Positions 25,323 to 37,025 of a DNA stretch of 64,000 bases are shown here, piece after piece. A program made the position numbers and the translations under genes. Source of the stretch: Rotaria sp. Silwood1 (Eukaryota > Rotifera > Eurotatoria > Philodinida > Philodinidae); NCBI GenBank assembly GCA_905250075.1, contig CAJNOP010000342.1, positions 106,062 to 170,061 of the forward strand, in the 5' to 3' direction. Each line of letters opens with the position of its first letter. The stretch's first letter is position 1. Under the pieces are notes generated by a model, which was given only the letters and a program-made list of their open reading frames with translations, ran no database searches and was not told the DNA's origin.

Positions 25323-28300
25323 TTTCGAGCAAAGATGGCGCACCAGTACTACAAAGAATAGCAATGATCTCCTGTAAAAATAATTTGAGGACGCAATAAA
25401 TCTTTTATTGAGTCCTTCAGTTTTTTTGAAGCGTCTTTTTTTTACTAGAGTAAGACTAACTATTTCAACGTATATACATATTCCGAACGACTTTGTACTT
25501 ACTGTAGAAAGATCAATTACTAGTTATATTATATTTTGTTAATTATTATCCTGTTGATTGTACTTCTAGTGGCACATATCTAAGATTTGCTTGTTTAACC
25601 ACTAATAAGAAATCGAAATTTTGATTATTTTCAACTTTTTTCTTCCACAATTCCCAAGATCTTAAGTTCTTGGAGAGAAGGCTTTGAATTTTAGATCAGC
25701 ATAACTGAAGAAAATTGCGGTGTCGTATTTATATTCGTGGTATTCAGCAGCCCTGCTAACGGTAGTTTTAGAAACTGCATTGATTCCGATTGTAATCACG
25801 TTGTCTAACCTTGAAATTTTTTAAAGCATCAAATACCGAAAATATAGTTATAGCTGTAGTCATGATTCATGCCATCAATGTTTTATAAAGATAGTTTTCC
25901 ATAAAATCTCGGTGTTTTCACGTCACAAGCCACAATTTTTTGATATCGATGCGCATATATTGTTCACTAGTGTCTCTATATACTTCGTACAGTACATATT
26001 AAAGTATGATAGAATGTGTGACGACGACGAGGATGTCGTGCACAACTTTTTTAAAGAAACTTGAAACAAATTTGCTAGTTCATCTCACAATACAAAGTGT
26101 TTTTGCGTTAATGAAACCGAAGAAATAGTCTGATTTTTGCGGTTTCTAAAAATCGTTGATAACCACAGTTTTTCTTCAAAAGCTATTTTAAATATTAAAA
26201 ACTTATTCAATGATTGTTCCCTCCTATTCTCTCCAGTCAATCTGTGAGTTGATCTGAATTCGTAAATATTTATTGATCCAAAATACCCAATTCGTCAGTT
26301 ATGTTAAATATGAAACTTGAGTGTCCTAGTATACAAAGAATAGATATTAAATCTTTTAATGATAGAATATTAATTACTTTACTATTATGTGATTGGGTAT
26401 TTCAAATGACATCTAAGACTTTAACTACCTAGCATGTGAGAGGGAAGAAATTCATATGGACATTTTTTCAAGAAAAAAAAAATATTTAAATTAAAAAGGC
26501 AGATAGAATAAATGTAGTTAGGTTTCGATTTTTCGAGACAATTAGTAGAAATTATTTCATAGTATGAGAAAGCAATCTTATTCTCACAGATAGTCCGACT
26601 AGTGGAGAAGAGTCAGGTGTGTAACATCCACCGAATAATTGAAAATTTTCATTATTGTTATTATTCGAAAAAACCTTGAATAGCATAAACTCTGAAGATT
26701 TGCTAATATTTTTTTAAGGATACAGAAATAAATAATCTTTCTTTAAGGTCATGTATAATATCTTGAACAATATGTTATGAAACTTTTATATTTGAAGAGC
26801 TTCGTTTATTGGATATTCGCCAAGGTTGCAAGCACTTTTAGAAAGTTTCGTAAATAGTATTTAATGACAGCTTTTAGTCGTTCGAACGAAATGATAAAGA
26901 ATGACAGAATTTCTTATTAATCTACCAAAAATGTCATCCTCAGAAATAGTTCTACTTCCATAGACATAAGCATCTTTCGAAGACTTAATTCTTAATTTAG
27001 GGAAGTTTTAGTTCATTAAATTTTTGAAAAACATAAGTTTGGATAAATAGTTGTCATCGTTGAGAGCTTTTTTTTTTGAAATTCAAAATTTTTTTGTTTT
27101 TCGTCAAATAAATTGAGATGCAGCCGAGTTTTTTTCTAACTATAAGTACTCGTTAATTGAAAAATTTTCTTGTATCATGAATAGCGAAAATAACAAAAAA
27201 ATAACATGAATTTTTTTAGATATTATTTGATTTTCAATCAGTTATTAATCGGTTTTTGCTTGATTTTAACCGTAAGTTTTCTTGCGTGAGTATAATGGAA
27301 AAAACTTTTTACATCTTTTCAAAGTTTCAACACAGTCGATCCATCCTTTTATTTCTACAGACAACCATTGAAAGTTATCTTTAAAGTAATTATCCATCAG
27401 TCGAGTTACAAAAAATTTAACTTTTTTTTTTTTTGATTCCATAAAAATATTTTGCACTGTTTCTTTTTACGAATAAACATCAAAATAAATTGATGTAAAA
27501 CGACTGTCTGAGATTTTAATAGTTCAAAGATCAGAATTAATCCAGAAATTGAAATGATTAAAAAACGAACATTGCGAAATATTATAATAGAATGAAGAAA
27601 AACAGTCTTGAATTTTTGTATCTTGATTGAAGGTAATTACTGTGAAGAACATTTTAATAGATTGTCTATAGAAATAAAAACTTGATCTTATCACCTATTA
27701 TACGAGGAAAGACTGTTGATAAAGGTCCATTAATAATAAAGTTATTTGAAAAAACATTTTTGTGTATCGACTTGTAGGACTCATCGTACATTCACCCATT
27801 CATGATTCAAACAAAATGGTTAGAAAAAGATTAATCTTAAACTGTTCTAACGCATTTTTGACGACTAATCAAACATTTTAAACATTTTATGAAGTATAGT
27901 GTTTAAATGTTATTTTTATCGTTAATGTGTCTGCTTAAGTTGTCGCAGTTGAACATATTAAAGTACTTACTCAGAATATTAACCTTTATGAAGAATCAAA
28001 GCTAAATTGCTTAGTTGTACGTATAATATAAAAAGTTATGTTATTTAAAGTAATAGAAAATAATGTTAAATTAATGACTTTATTAATTTCATATCTTTCT
28101 TGTTCTTTTTTTTCTTACAATATTCTCATGGTTATATTCTAATCTTCAAAAACTATTTGTAAGAATAACGTGACAACAATTTATAGGTTTGTTTCGTTAA
28201 TGGTGCTAATTTTGTTTTCATCAACTAAGTAAAAAGAATATGAACAAAGATATTTTTGATATTATAAAATAAGTGTTTGATACTTGTATTTATGTATGAT

Positions 28301-28411
28301 GTCGTTCATACTTGATTTAACATTAGATATTTTTATGATAAATATATAAATTAATGATTATCAGTTTTTATTTATTTTAAGAATTGATTTCTATTTTTTC
28401 GATTTGGAAAA
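25323..28411. other. Gene-poor stretch upstream of the EF-hand gene
   Basis: AT-rich DNA with homopolymer runs. No gene or known repeat recognised. The last few hundred bases presumably contain the promoter of the EF-hand gene, but no specific element can be named. Confidence 0.4.
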
Positions 28412-29949
28412 ATGGCAAAACGTGATGTAATTAGTGCTACATTTGAACAAGTTGATACCAATCGAGATGGAAAGTAGGAATTAAGAACTTTTATCAGAAT
28501 AATAAAACCATATATATATACATATTTAGAATTGATAGAAATGAACTGCGTAATTTTGTTTCTAATACTGAAGAATCGCGTCCTGCACCATGTGAATCAT
28601 CAATTATTGAACGTAATTTTAATGATAATACTACCGGTCGATTTGATCGAAATATTCAGAAATATCCGGCTGATAAATACACTCCATATGGAACTACAAC
28701 ATTTGTGAGAGATGCGATTGATGATACGGTGATTAATACAAATAGTTCAGAAGAAACGAATCGATATATTGAACGATCACCTGGTAATATTTATAAGGAT
28801 CCTAATCCACAAATTATTCGACGAGCAGCACCGGAACGTCCAGTAACATATGAACAACGAATACATCTTAAATATCTTCAACCACCAGCTGTTCCAGCAC
28901 CAGGAGTAAGGAAATAAATATTTGCAAATTTAATCTTACTAACCTTTATATGGTTTTAGCCACTCATTATTAGAGAAGTGCGTCCACCACAACCACCACT
29001 ACCTCCACCACTTATCATACATGAACAAGCAACATCTACTTGTGTACCACCTCCACTTTATTTACGTGAACGGCCACCAATACGACCACCATGTATTCGT
29101 AGTGAAACAAGTTAAGCAAACAAATTTAAATTACATAGATTAGATTGATCAATGTATTTTTTTTTACAGCTACTAAGTATTTACCTGCTATACCTCTTCC
29201 ACCACGATCAGTTATCATCGAACGTTATCCACCTCTTCCAGAAAAACCACGTAAAAGAATTATCTTGAGGTTCCATTTGTTTTTCTTAATTTGAGATTGC
29301 TATTTAGGTGATATTTATATTGAACGATGGCTTCCTTATGGACCCCCACCTGAACGTCGTACAATTGTTGAACCTGCTCCTCCTCCTATACCATATCCAG
29401 AACCACGGAATAAAATTATTACTTATGATGCTGTTGAAGCACGTACAGTCCGAAAACTTGAACATCTTGGTCTTTGTAACAAAGATCCTGCCGATTACGT
29501 AGCTCGTTATGGCGATTCACTTTTAGATTCAGAGACACTTGTTCAACGGGCTCGTAATGCTGGAGTTATTGAAGATTTGGTAAAAAAAATTTTTCCAAAG
29601 AAAAATAATCTTCAACAATAAAAAATATATAAACTTTTTATTGTAGTCACCTCCAGTAGGATTATCTTCAGGCTATACACAGAGACGCGTAAATACTGCT
29701 TTTGATCAGTCAAATGAAATAATCAATCGAGGTTCTTCATCATATGGTGGATTCTGTTGTGATGACTGTCGAGAAGAAGCTGGTGCGCCAGCTATTATTC
29801 GTGAAAATACAAGTTATGCATCATCATCGAAGTTTAGTCGTGATAGTAAAACCAAATATGGAGTTTATGATGATGATGCTTGCCTTACCGCTACAGATGC
29901 TAACCGTGATGGAAAAACAAAAGAAACAGAACATCAACAATATATTTAA
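28412..29949 (+). CDS. EF-hand, proline-rich protein (six exons)
   Basis: Exons 28412-28473, 28530-28905, 28960-29110, 29170-29250, 29308-29579 and 29647-29949 join in frame through five GT..AG introns of 54-67 nt, giving 414 residues. An EF-hand calcium loop DTNRDGKIDRNE (15-26) has all ligand positions; its coding sequence is split by intron 1. A second loop, DANRDGKTKETE (398-409), is close to consensus but has Thr at the usually hydrophobic position 8. Between them are Pro-rich blocks such as REVRPPQPPLPPP and ERWLPYGPPPERR, then a conserved-looking segment with ARTVRKLEHLG and DYVARYGDSLLDSETLVQRA. No signal peptide or membrane segment. The repeated charged/Pro motifs recall cytoskeletal alveolin- or articulin-like proteins, which is a guess. 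Likely a cytosolic calcium-responsive structural protein. A poly(A) signal is at 29961-29966. Confidence 0.85.
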
Positions 29950-29960
29950 AACATTATTTT

Positions 29961-29966
29961 AATAAA
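29961..29966 (+). terminator. Poly(A) signal of the EF-hand gene
   Basis: AATAAA 12 nt after the stop codon; compact 3' UTR. Confidence 0.5.
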
Positions 29967-30173
29967 TTGCTTTCGCTTTTGCTTCAATATACTGCTTCTT
30001 TATATTTTTTATAAGGGAACCTATAAACTATATAATAAAAGACAAAAAATAATCTGAAAAAAAACTGATCAAACAGTACTGATAACACTATCAACTGAAT
30101 CACGTTTTCTCGTATATTATGTTAGTGTTATTTTTAAACGAGCTCTTTCTATTTCATCATAGCATAGATTAAA

Positions 30174-30216
30174 GTGTGAATGTGGACAGATATCTACAGT
30201 TCGATGACATTCACAC
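30174..30216. repeat. Telomere-like hairpin (TGTGGG family)
   Basis: GTGTGAATGT (30174-30183) and its exact complement ACATTCACAC (30207-30216) enclose 23 nt; CCCACACC follows directly. This is a perfect 10-bp stem. Confidence 0.6.
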
Positions 30217-30225
30217 CCACACCTT

Positions 30226-31561
30226 GCTAGATAGAGTTCAACTATGAGTTCGCTAATAAGAATCTAGAAATTGAATCTTTTTCCCTTGTCGGGTATTTCT
30301 TTTTTTCCTGGCATTCAATAACTAAAATTAGTACTTTGAGGGACATTTTTGCTACTTGTTCGTTAGCAAATACAATACACTTTGATAACTCTAGAAACCT
30401 CTTTCAAGGAGGAAAAATCTTGTCAAAGTTCTCAAAACTATACATCTGTACAGTGAATATTTGGGAGAAGCCTTTTCTACTGTTCATAATAGAGAGTCTA
30501 TGGTATAATATCAGTAACTCGTACTCTGCATATATGGTTTGTTAAACTTTCTGTGAAAAAACAAATTTGCGTATGATATTGAGTACTCAAGTCATCGTCG
30601 ACGGGGAAATTTCGAGTTAAAAACTCGTATGAGTAATTTTAAGAGTATACGAACTTTATTCATACACATAAAACTAATTGAATATTCGTGCGAGTAATTT
30701 GTGTACTCATACTGTCGAGTCGTACTTATCTGGTGAGTATTCCCAATAGAATGAATAAAACTGTTCATCATAAAATCAAACCAATAATACCTAGAGTGTC
30801 GATATGAGATGTTGATGTAAGTGGTCGAATATGCGATGGGGGTCTTACCTGTGTATATACCCATCTACATCACATTCAATCACCCGCTTACAACTACCGG
30901 TACACTTCGATCGACACATTGACACTTATACTCAAATCAACTACTCCACTAACACCAACATCCTTATGATCTGATTTGATCGAACATTTTTAGAATATGT
31001 TGTTGACAGAGGATATGAAGTTTACATTCAATAACGGTGATTTATGTTAGTGATCAGTTTGAAAATGCTAACAAAGAAGAATCTTAAAAACCACAAGTTA
31101 AATCATGAAATGTTAAAGGAAATTAAAAACTGCTGTGAAATTGAAATATATCGAATAAGAACTTGTTGACTTAAGATTTCGACGGTATAATTATTGCTTT
31201 GACCCTCAGCGCAACATTGAATTTGAATAAGAAAGATAAAAAACGTGTGAATTGTGGACAGAAAGACAAACATTTAGAATTAATGTAGAACTTTTTTCTT
31301 TGCATTTGATAACAAACTGAAGAATTTCATTTTATCTTGGTGTTTATGACAATTCTGGCGAAAAACAACTTCAGGAAAAGGCCTTTACTCCTATTGGTTA
31401 GAAAAGTAGAGAGCTCTTTATCTTGCCAAGTCACAAGACATCATAGTTGCAAAAGATAATGACATATCTTGAAAGAATAGCACACTACTTGTTGTATAAT
31501 AGACATTTCTTTTTTCATTTAGTATTTGTTGACTTATTAACTACTTCATTATTTAACATTT
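30226..31561. other. Spacer upstream of Kelch gene A
   Basis: No gene. From about 31200 onward it resembles the sequence upstream of Kelch gene B (52500-52837), for example the shared TTGCAAAAGATAA near 31447 and 52726, so it belongs to the duplicated segment. Confidence 0.5.
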
Positions 31562-34500
31562 ATGGCTGATAGACAAACTGATACACTAGTTGATGGATTG
31601 GGTTCTCAAAGTGCGACAATACCCACTCCACCACCAAAATATGAGAAATTCGACGTCGATGACTCTACTACAGTGACTGTAAAGAGCGGCAAGTTCGTAT
31701 AAATAAGCTAAAGAAAACTGTTGTCATAAATCATTGTCAATATAGAAAGCTAGGTCCCCTGGTCAAAGCTCTTATTGCTGTAAGCGTTATCGTGATTGTG
31801 GCGACCGCAGTGACTGTCCCAGCCGTTCTCTTAACTCGACAAAAAACTACAACCACACCTAATTCGCCGCCTACAAGTGGACCGCCCACACTGTCAACAA
31901 CGTTTGTCTCATCGACAAGCACAACAGTAATAGTGAGTGTGGCTTCGATAGTCACAGAAGCAACGTCAGACTCCGCTTCGACAGCTACAACAACAACAGA
32001 TACTGCATCGGTAGACTCAGAAAAAACGTCGGACGTCGCTTCGACAACGACAACAACAGACACTGCATCGGTAAACTCAGAAAAAACATCGGAAGTCGCT
32101 TCGACAACGACAACAAAAGCAGTCGCCGCTTCGACAACTACAACAACAACAGACGCCGCTTCGACAACGACAACAACAAAGATGCTGGGTAAGATTTGAT
32201 CGCAGAAGAATCTTTTCTTCATCCTTGTCTTTTTAGCAATAATCGTTTATGCATTGAAGGTGAGGGAGAAATGCGAGTATTAGTAAATGGAAGATCCTCG
32301 CTTATACCCGCATCTTTAATCGATGATCCGTATGATCAGTCATTGATCATTTCACAGATAGGCAGGATTTGAACCAAAATGCTCAGAAAGTTGAGTGTAT
32401 CATATAAAAGAGAGTGATCTATAGTATTCCAAATGGAAGTATTTTCTATTCCTTAGCAACATTGAATGCTTTTAAGACGTGAAGTTTTCTTGGAATGGAC
32501 AATGTTCGAATTTATGGAAAAGGTAGTAATGAAACAAATCGTTAAACAAGGAACGGTCAGCAGAAAATAAGTTCTTCAATGAGTTGTTAATCGATCAGAT
32601 ACTAAGTATTCTTTCCTTAAAAAACCTTTGTACAAATATTAGACTTCTACGAAGTAAAACAGTAGGTTCAAAAACCGTCTCTGTTCTTGACGAAATTCTG
32701 TAACACTACTCACTCATGTAGCTAATTTTCATAACAAAAGTTACGTTTTCAGATAGAATGCGACAACCTTCAGAGAACATCCATTTGCTAGTAATACTGC
32801 ATTTCAGAATTTCATTAGAATCTAAGTTTTGCTTTAATTTTATAGTATTCAGAATATATTTGGATAGGCATCTAATTCTGAAGAAAATCGAGTAGTTAAT
32901 CAGAACTCACGCTTTTATATTTATCGAATACTTCTCGAGTCGAAAAAGTTGAAAAATTTCTTTCGTTGCATCCTGAAGAAAAATGTATTATTTGATGCAC
33001 AACCAGATGTTAGTGATGAATATCTGACTGCTTTTAAGCTTGTCTACTTTAGTTGGATTATAAACTGTGATTTTCTGAAAAACAATAAAATTCGGTAATG
33101 CACACTATTTATAGTTTATCATTCGATGCATTCACTGTTGTTCAAGAAAAAAAAACATAATCTAATATTTTGAAAGCTTGTTAAAGTCTGAACAATTTTT
33201 ATACAGAAAGTTTATTTGTATGTCATTTCCTCTCAGACTAAAATGCCAAAATCACAGCACCACTAAAAAAAGACTCCATTTCTTGAAACTTCGTAGGACT
33301 TGATATTTTCTAAATAGCTTAATTTAACACAAAGAAAAATCCATCAAATTTATACTAATAGTAGATTTAAATGGCCACTATCTATAATAAGTATCCACAG
33401 ATTCGCTTTTATCTTTGACGAAGAGTAGATATCAACAGATAAGAAGTGAAATTTCTTAACGCTTGAACACTTCATGAGGACAATTATCAATGTTAAGTTT
33501 TGCAAAGTATTTGAATTATTCAAAATGAAAGTTAAAAGAAAATATCTATTGACTTGAGTCAGTTTGAGAAATACACTCATATCAGTGCTTGATGACCAAC
33601 AGTTATATTGTTTGGTATCGATCATGATTCATAGCATCGTCAAGCTAACGTTTCCATCTACATCGCGTACTAGATTGATACTTGAATCAATTTTGTTCTT
33701 CATTTTACATTTCTTTCGAGTTTCTTTTTTTCAATAAGAGTTTCTTTTTAGCAAACTGTTATCAAAACACTAACGAAAATATCTATTTTTTATTATGTCC
33801 ACGTATAATAAATGTAAGCCGCTTTGGTCAGGAAGAAATCAGAAATTGATGGAACTTAGAGGCAGTATTCTTGGCGGGATAGTTTCAAGATTTTTATAAT
33901 GGCGTTCGATAATTTTTCCTTTCGCCCTGTGGGAAACAGCCAAAAATCATGAAAAAATAATCCGAATACTTTCTGATTCGCAACACTGCCTCTAAGTTTC
34001 ATCAATTTTCAATGTTTTCCTGTCGAATACGATAATTTTTTTTCATGTTCAGATCTGTTTCAATGAAATCGACTTGGATCGATATTATCATGTGCATTTC
34101 GTTAAAAGAAAATTATCGAAGCCAATAGTATTCAAGATATTAGACATAAATTCTTCAATTGTTGAACAACTATGATAAGCATTACAATCATTTATTGGCA
34201 AATCGGAGAAAAACCATTAATTCATCCACAGTTCCATAATCTGTAATAACTCGAATAATGGATTTTCTACAATACTTTTTGCAGTCACGAATTTATTTTT
34301 ACAGAGAGTTCTGCTGATCTTGACATGAATATGACGCATACCTTGAACAATGTGATATTTTGATTTTGGGAATTAGAAAGCTATGAAACAATTCAGGAGA
34401 AATTCCTATTTGTCAATAGACTTTCTAGTCTTCAATTATAGCTGCCTCAGTTTGTACATAATTGAAAAATAGGTTAATCTATTTATGTGATAGAATGACT

Positions 34501-35756
34501 GATTCAAAGTAAAAGCCTTTATCGACTATCTACGTATAAAAAAGTCTATTAACAATAATGAAAAACTGTCACTTTTCTATCGATCAGAAGATAAAGAATC
34601 TCGTACAACAAAATTGAAACCATTTTTACTCTTTCGAATGTTTATACTTTTCCACTTAGAGTAAGAAATAAGTTTTGTTCTAAAATATTTCAATTAGACA
34701 CAAAAAATCTTATGTCTTCGATAATACTCCATTTATCAGTCTTCATGTATTCAAATTGTTCTTTTAGACTGGCTTAATACTGGCAGCATGAATACTGCAC
34801 GATATGAACACACAGCATCTCTATTAACTAATGAACAAGTGTTAGTTACTGGTGGAAGATATAATTCAAGTTCGTATCTGAATGATGCTGAATTGTATGA
34901 TCCAACAACAGGAACTTGGACAACAACTGGTAGCATGAATTATGTACGACGAAGTCACAAAGCATCCGTTTTAAAAAATGGAAAGGTATTAGTTACAGGT
35001 GGATTTAATGGTCTTCAACGTTTAACTAGTGCTGAATTGTATGATCCATCAACAGGAACTTGGACATTTACTGGTAACATGAGTTATTCACGAGCTGGAC
35101 ATACAGCATCCATATTAGCAAATGGAAGCGTGTTAGTTACTGGTGGGCGTGCTAGTATTAGCTTTGCAAATACTACTGAGTTATATGATCCATCAACTGA
35201 AACTTGGACAACAACTGGTAGTATGAATAATGATCGACGAGATCACACAGCATCCGTGTTAAGTAATGGGCAAGTGTTAGTGACTGGTGGGTTGGGTAAT
35301 AGTGGTTTTCTCAATAGTGCTGAGCTATATGATCCATTAACAGGAATTTGGACAATGACAAATAATATGACTGATACACGGTATTATCATACAGCAACCG
35401 TACTAACAGATGGAAAGGTGTTAGTTACTGGTGGACTAATTAATGCTTCTTCTATAAATCGTGCTGAGTTGTATGATCCATCTATGGGAACTTGGACACC
35501 GACTAGTAACATGAACAGTGGACGGCAATTGCACACAGCATCAATATTAAGAAATGGAAAAGTGTTAGTTATTGGTGATTCAAATAGGGCTGATTTGTAT
35601 GATCCATTAACAGGAAATTGGACGATGACTGATAATATGAATCATGTACGATCTGGTCATACAGCATCTGTTTTAACAAATGGAACAGTGTTAGTTACAG
35701 GTGGATCGGAATCAGATATTACTCTAAATAGTTCAGAATTATATCAATTATCTTAA
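31562..35756 (+). CDS. Kelch-repeat transmembrane protein A (three exons)
   Basis: Exons 31562-31692, 31746-32188 and 34768-35756 join in phase 2 (AA|A, Lys) and phase 1 (G|AC, Asp), giving about 520 residues. There is no signal peptide. A short cytosolic part ending KFDVDDSTTVTVKSGK is followed by a membrane anchor (about 52-73, ALIAVSVIVIVATAVTVPAV), so the topology is probably type II. A Thr/Ser-rich stalk follows, with a repeated unit around SEKTSDVASTTTTTDTASV, suited to O-glycosylation. Exon 3 encodes seven Kelch blades of about 48 residues (each R..HTASVL.NG.VLVTGG then AELYDP.TG.W); blade 6 is about five residues short. Such propellers bind proteins or sugars outside the cell; the ligand is unknown. 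Intron 2 is 2579 nt and holds a small inverted-repeat element. Paralogue at 52838-55797. Confidence 0.85.
32255..32320. repeat. Hairpin in intron 2 of Kelch gene A
   Basis: ATGCGAGTATTAG is mirrored by CGCTTATACCCGCAT. It sits at the same intron position as the GGTGTAGGTGAA hairpin in Kelch gene B, and the flanking bases (GAAGGTG, GGAAGAT) are shared. Confidence 0.45.
33829..34022. mobile_element. Small inverted-repeat element (MITE-like)
   Basis: Ends of about 45 bp are inverted copies: left CAGGAAGAAATCAGAAATTG then ATGGAACTTAGAGGCAGT, right ACTGCCTCTAAGTTTCATCA then ATTTTCAATGTTTTCCTG. Total about 194 bp, non-coding. No clear target duplication. It lies in intron 2 of Kelch gene A and has no counterpart in the shorter intron of gene B. 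Confidence 0.6.
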
Positions 35757-37005
35757 ACAAATGAACAATTAATAATTTTAACTTTATATGTGTATTCAAT
35801 CTAACATTCAAACACTAATTTCATAAAGAGAACGATTGGATTTAAATCATAGTAAATGTTTTTCTTCGAAGTTTTTTGTCAATTTGTCACACAGTTGAGA
35901 AATCGATTTAAAATATCAAAATATTTTTGATTTTATATTTTGGTATGTTAATTTTTTGTGATGAAAGAGCCTCAGTTAATGTATTGATTTTAATCTTCTT
36001 AAAGCGTTCGATTAAATTTCCAATTCATCTTCTGTACGAAAATTTGATCTTCTTTGTACCATTAACCAATCTCCTATCAATATTTCGAGTTATATTGGTA
36101 AAGTGAATGTTAACTTTGTTCACACAAGTCTTCCAAGGTATGTCTTTCCTATTGAAGAAAGATTGCAGTGATTTGCACCTAATGTGTATAATAGCACGTT
36201 ATGTTTTTATATTCGAACAAGTGACCTTCTATTAAGTCAATTTATTCTTCTCATCTCGGCAAAGTACAGCTAATTACAGTCCTTATGATAGATAAGTGCA
36301 TCAGTTAGGAATAAAATTTCTTAGTTATACGTTCTATTCTACTTAAAGTTCACCTAAACCAACTTTATATATACATATATATATATATTCTAAAAACATT
36401 CTAGCTAGAAGTTGTTTTACTCTATGCATTATGCTACTCGAGTGAATGATGATTAGGTTAAGAACTGAGCTAATGAGAGAGAATATCTTTGGTAAAAGTA
36501 AGGCTTCTTCTAAATAGAATATACGTATCTGTTACAAAACATCTATTTTAATTGAAGAAGTAGTATCGACACTGGCACACCCTTTATGTGTGCATCGCCT
36601 GGTTATTTATAGTTTTGTTTAACAATTAGAATTTTTGACTTAATGACTGAATTGAGAAAAATAGAAATTACTGTTTTCATAAACTAGTACAAATGGAAAC
36701 AGGTATATTGAGGTTTATTAAAATTAAAGGTGTAAAATATTTTTTTTTGCTATTATTGCTCTTTGGAGCTGAAATGTGAAACTCACATATCTTCTTTGGT
36801 TTCATTATACTAATCATGAAATACTCAATATTTAAATTCTCTAAAAGATAATAGTTCTTTTCTGATAATAATCGACTATCAGAAAATGCTGCCTTTTTTT
36901 ATCTCTAATATTTCGAACAGAAATTTTTTCTTTGTTCAGCGAAGTTGCTACGGTCTGTAATGGGGGCCTACGTTGCTATGGTCTGTAATGGGCGGATGTC
37001 TGTAA
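35757..37005. other. Downstream part of the duplicated Kelch segment, then spacer
   Basis: To about 36240 the sequence resembles that after Kelch gene B (for example TAATAGCACGTTATG near 36190 against TAATAGCATGTTATG near 56224). Beyond this no gene is seen. A 21-bp direct repeat GTTGCTACGGTCTGTAATGG starts at 36945 and again (one mismatch) at 36973. Confidence 0.5.
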
Positions 37006-37025
37006 GGGAAGGGGAAGGGGGAGGG
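37006..37025 (+). other. Putative G-quadruplex motif
   Basis: Four runs of three or more G with loops of one or two bases (GGGAAGGGGAAGGGGGAGGG) in otherwise AT-rich DNA. This meets the usual G3+N1-7 rule. Confidence 0.6.

Noticed and set aside
31737..32222. Valine-rich minus-strand frame opposite Kelch A exon 2
   Set aside because: It is the complement of the Thr-codon-rich stalk (ACA/ACG read as TGT/CGT-type Val-rich strings) and has no gene structure.
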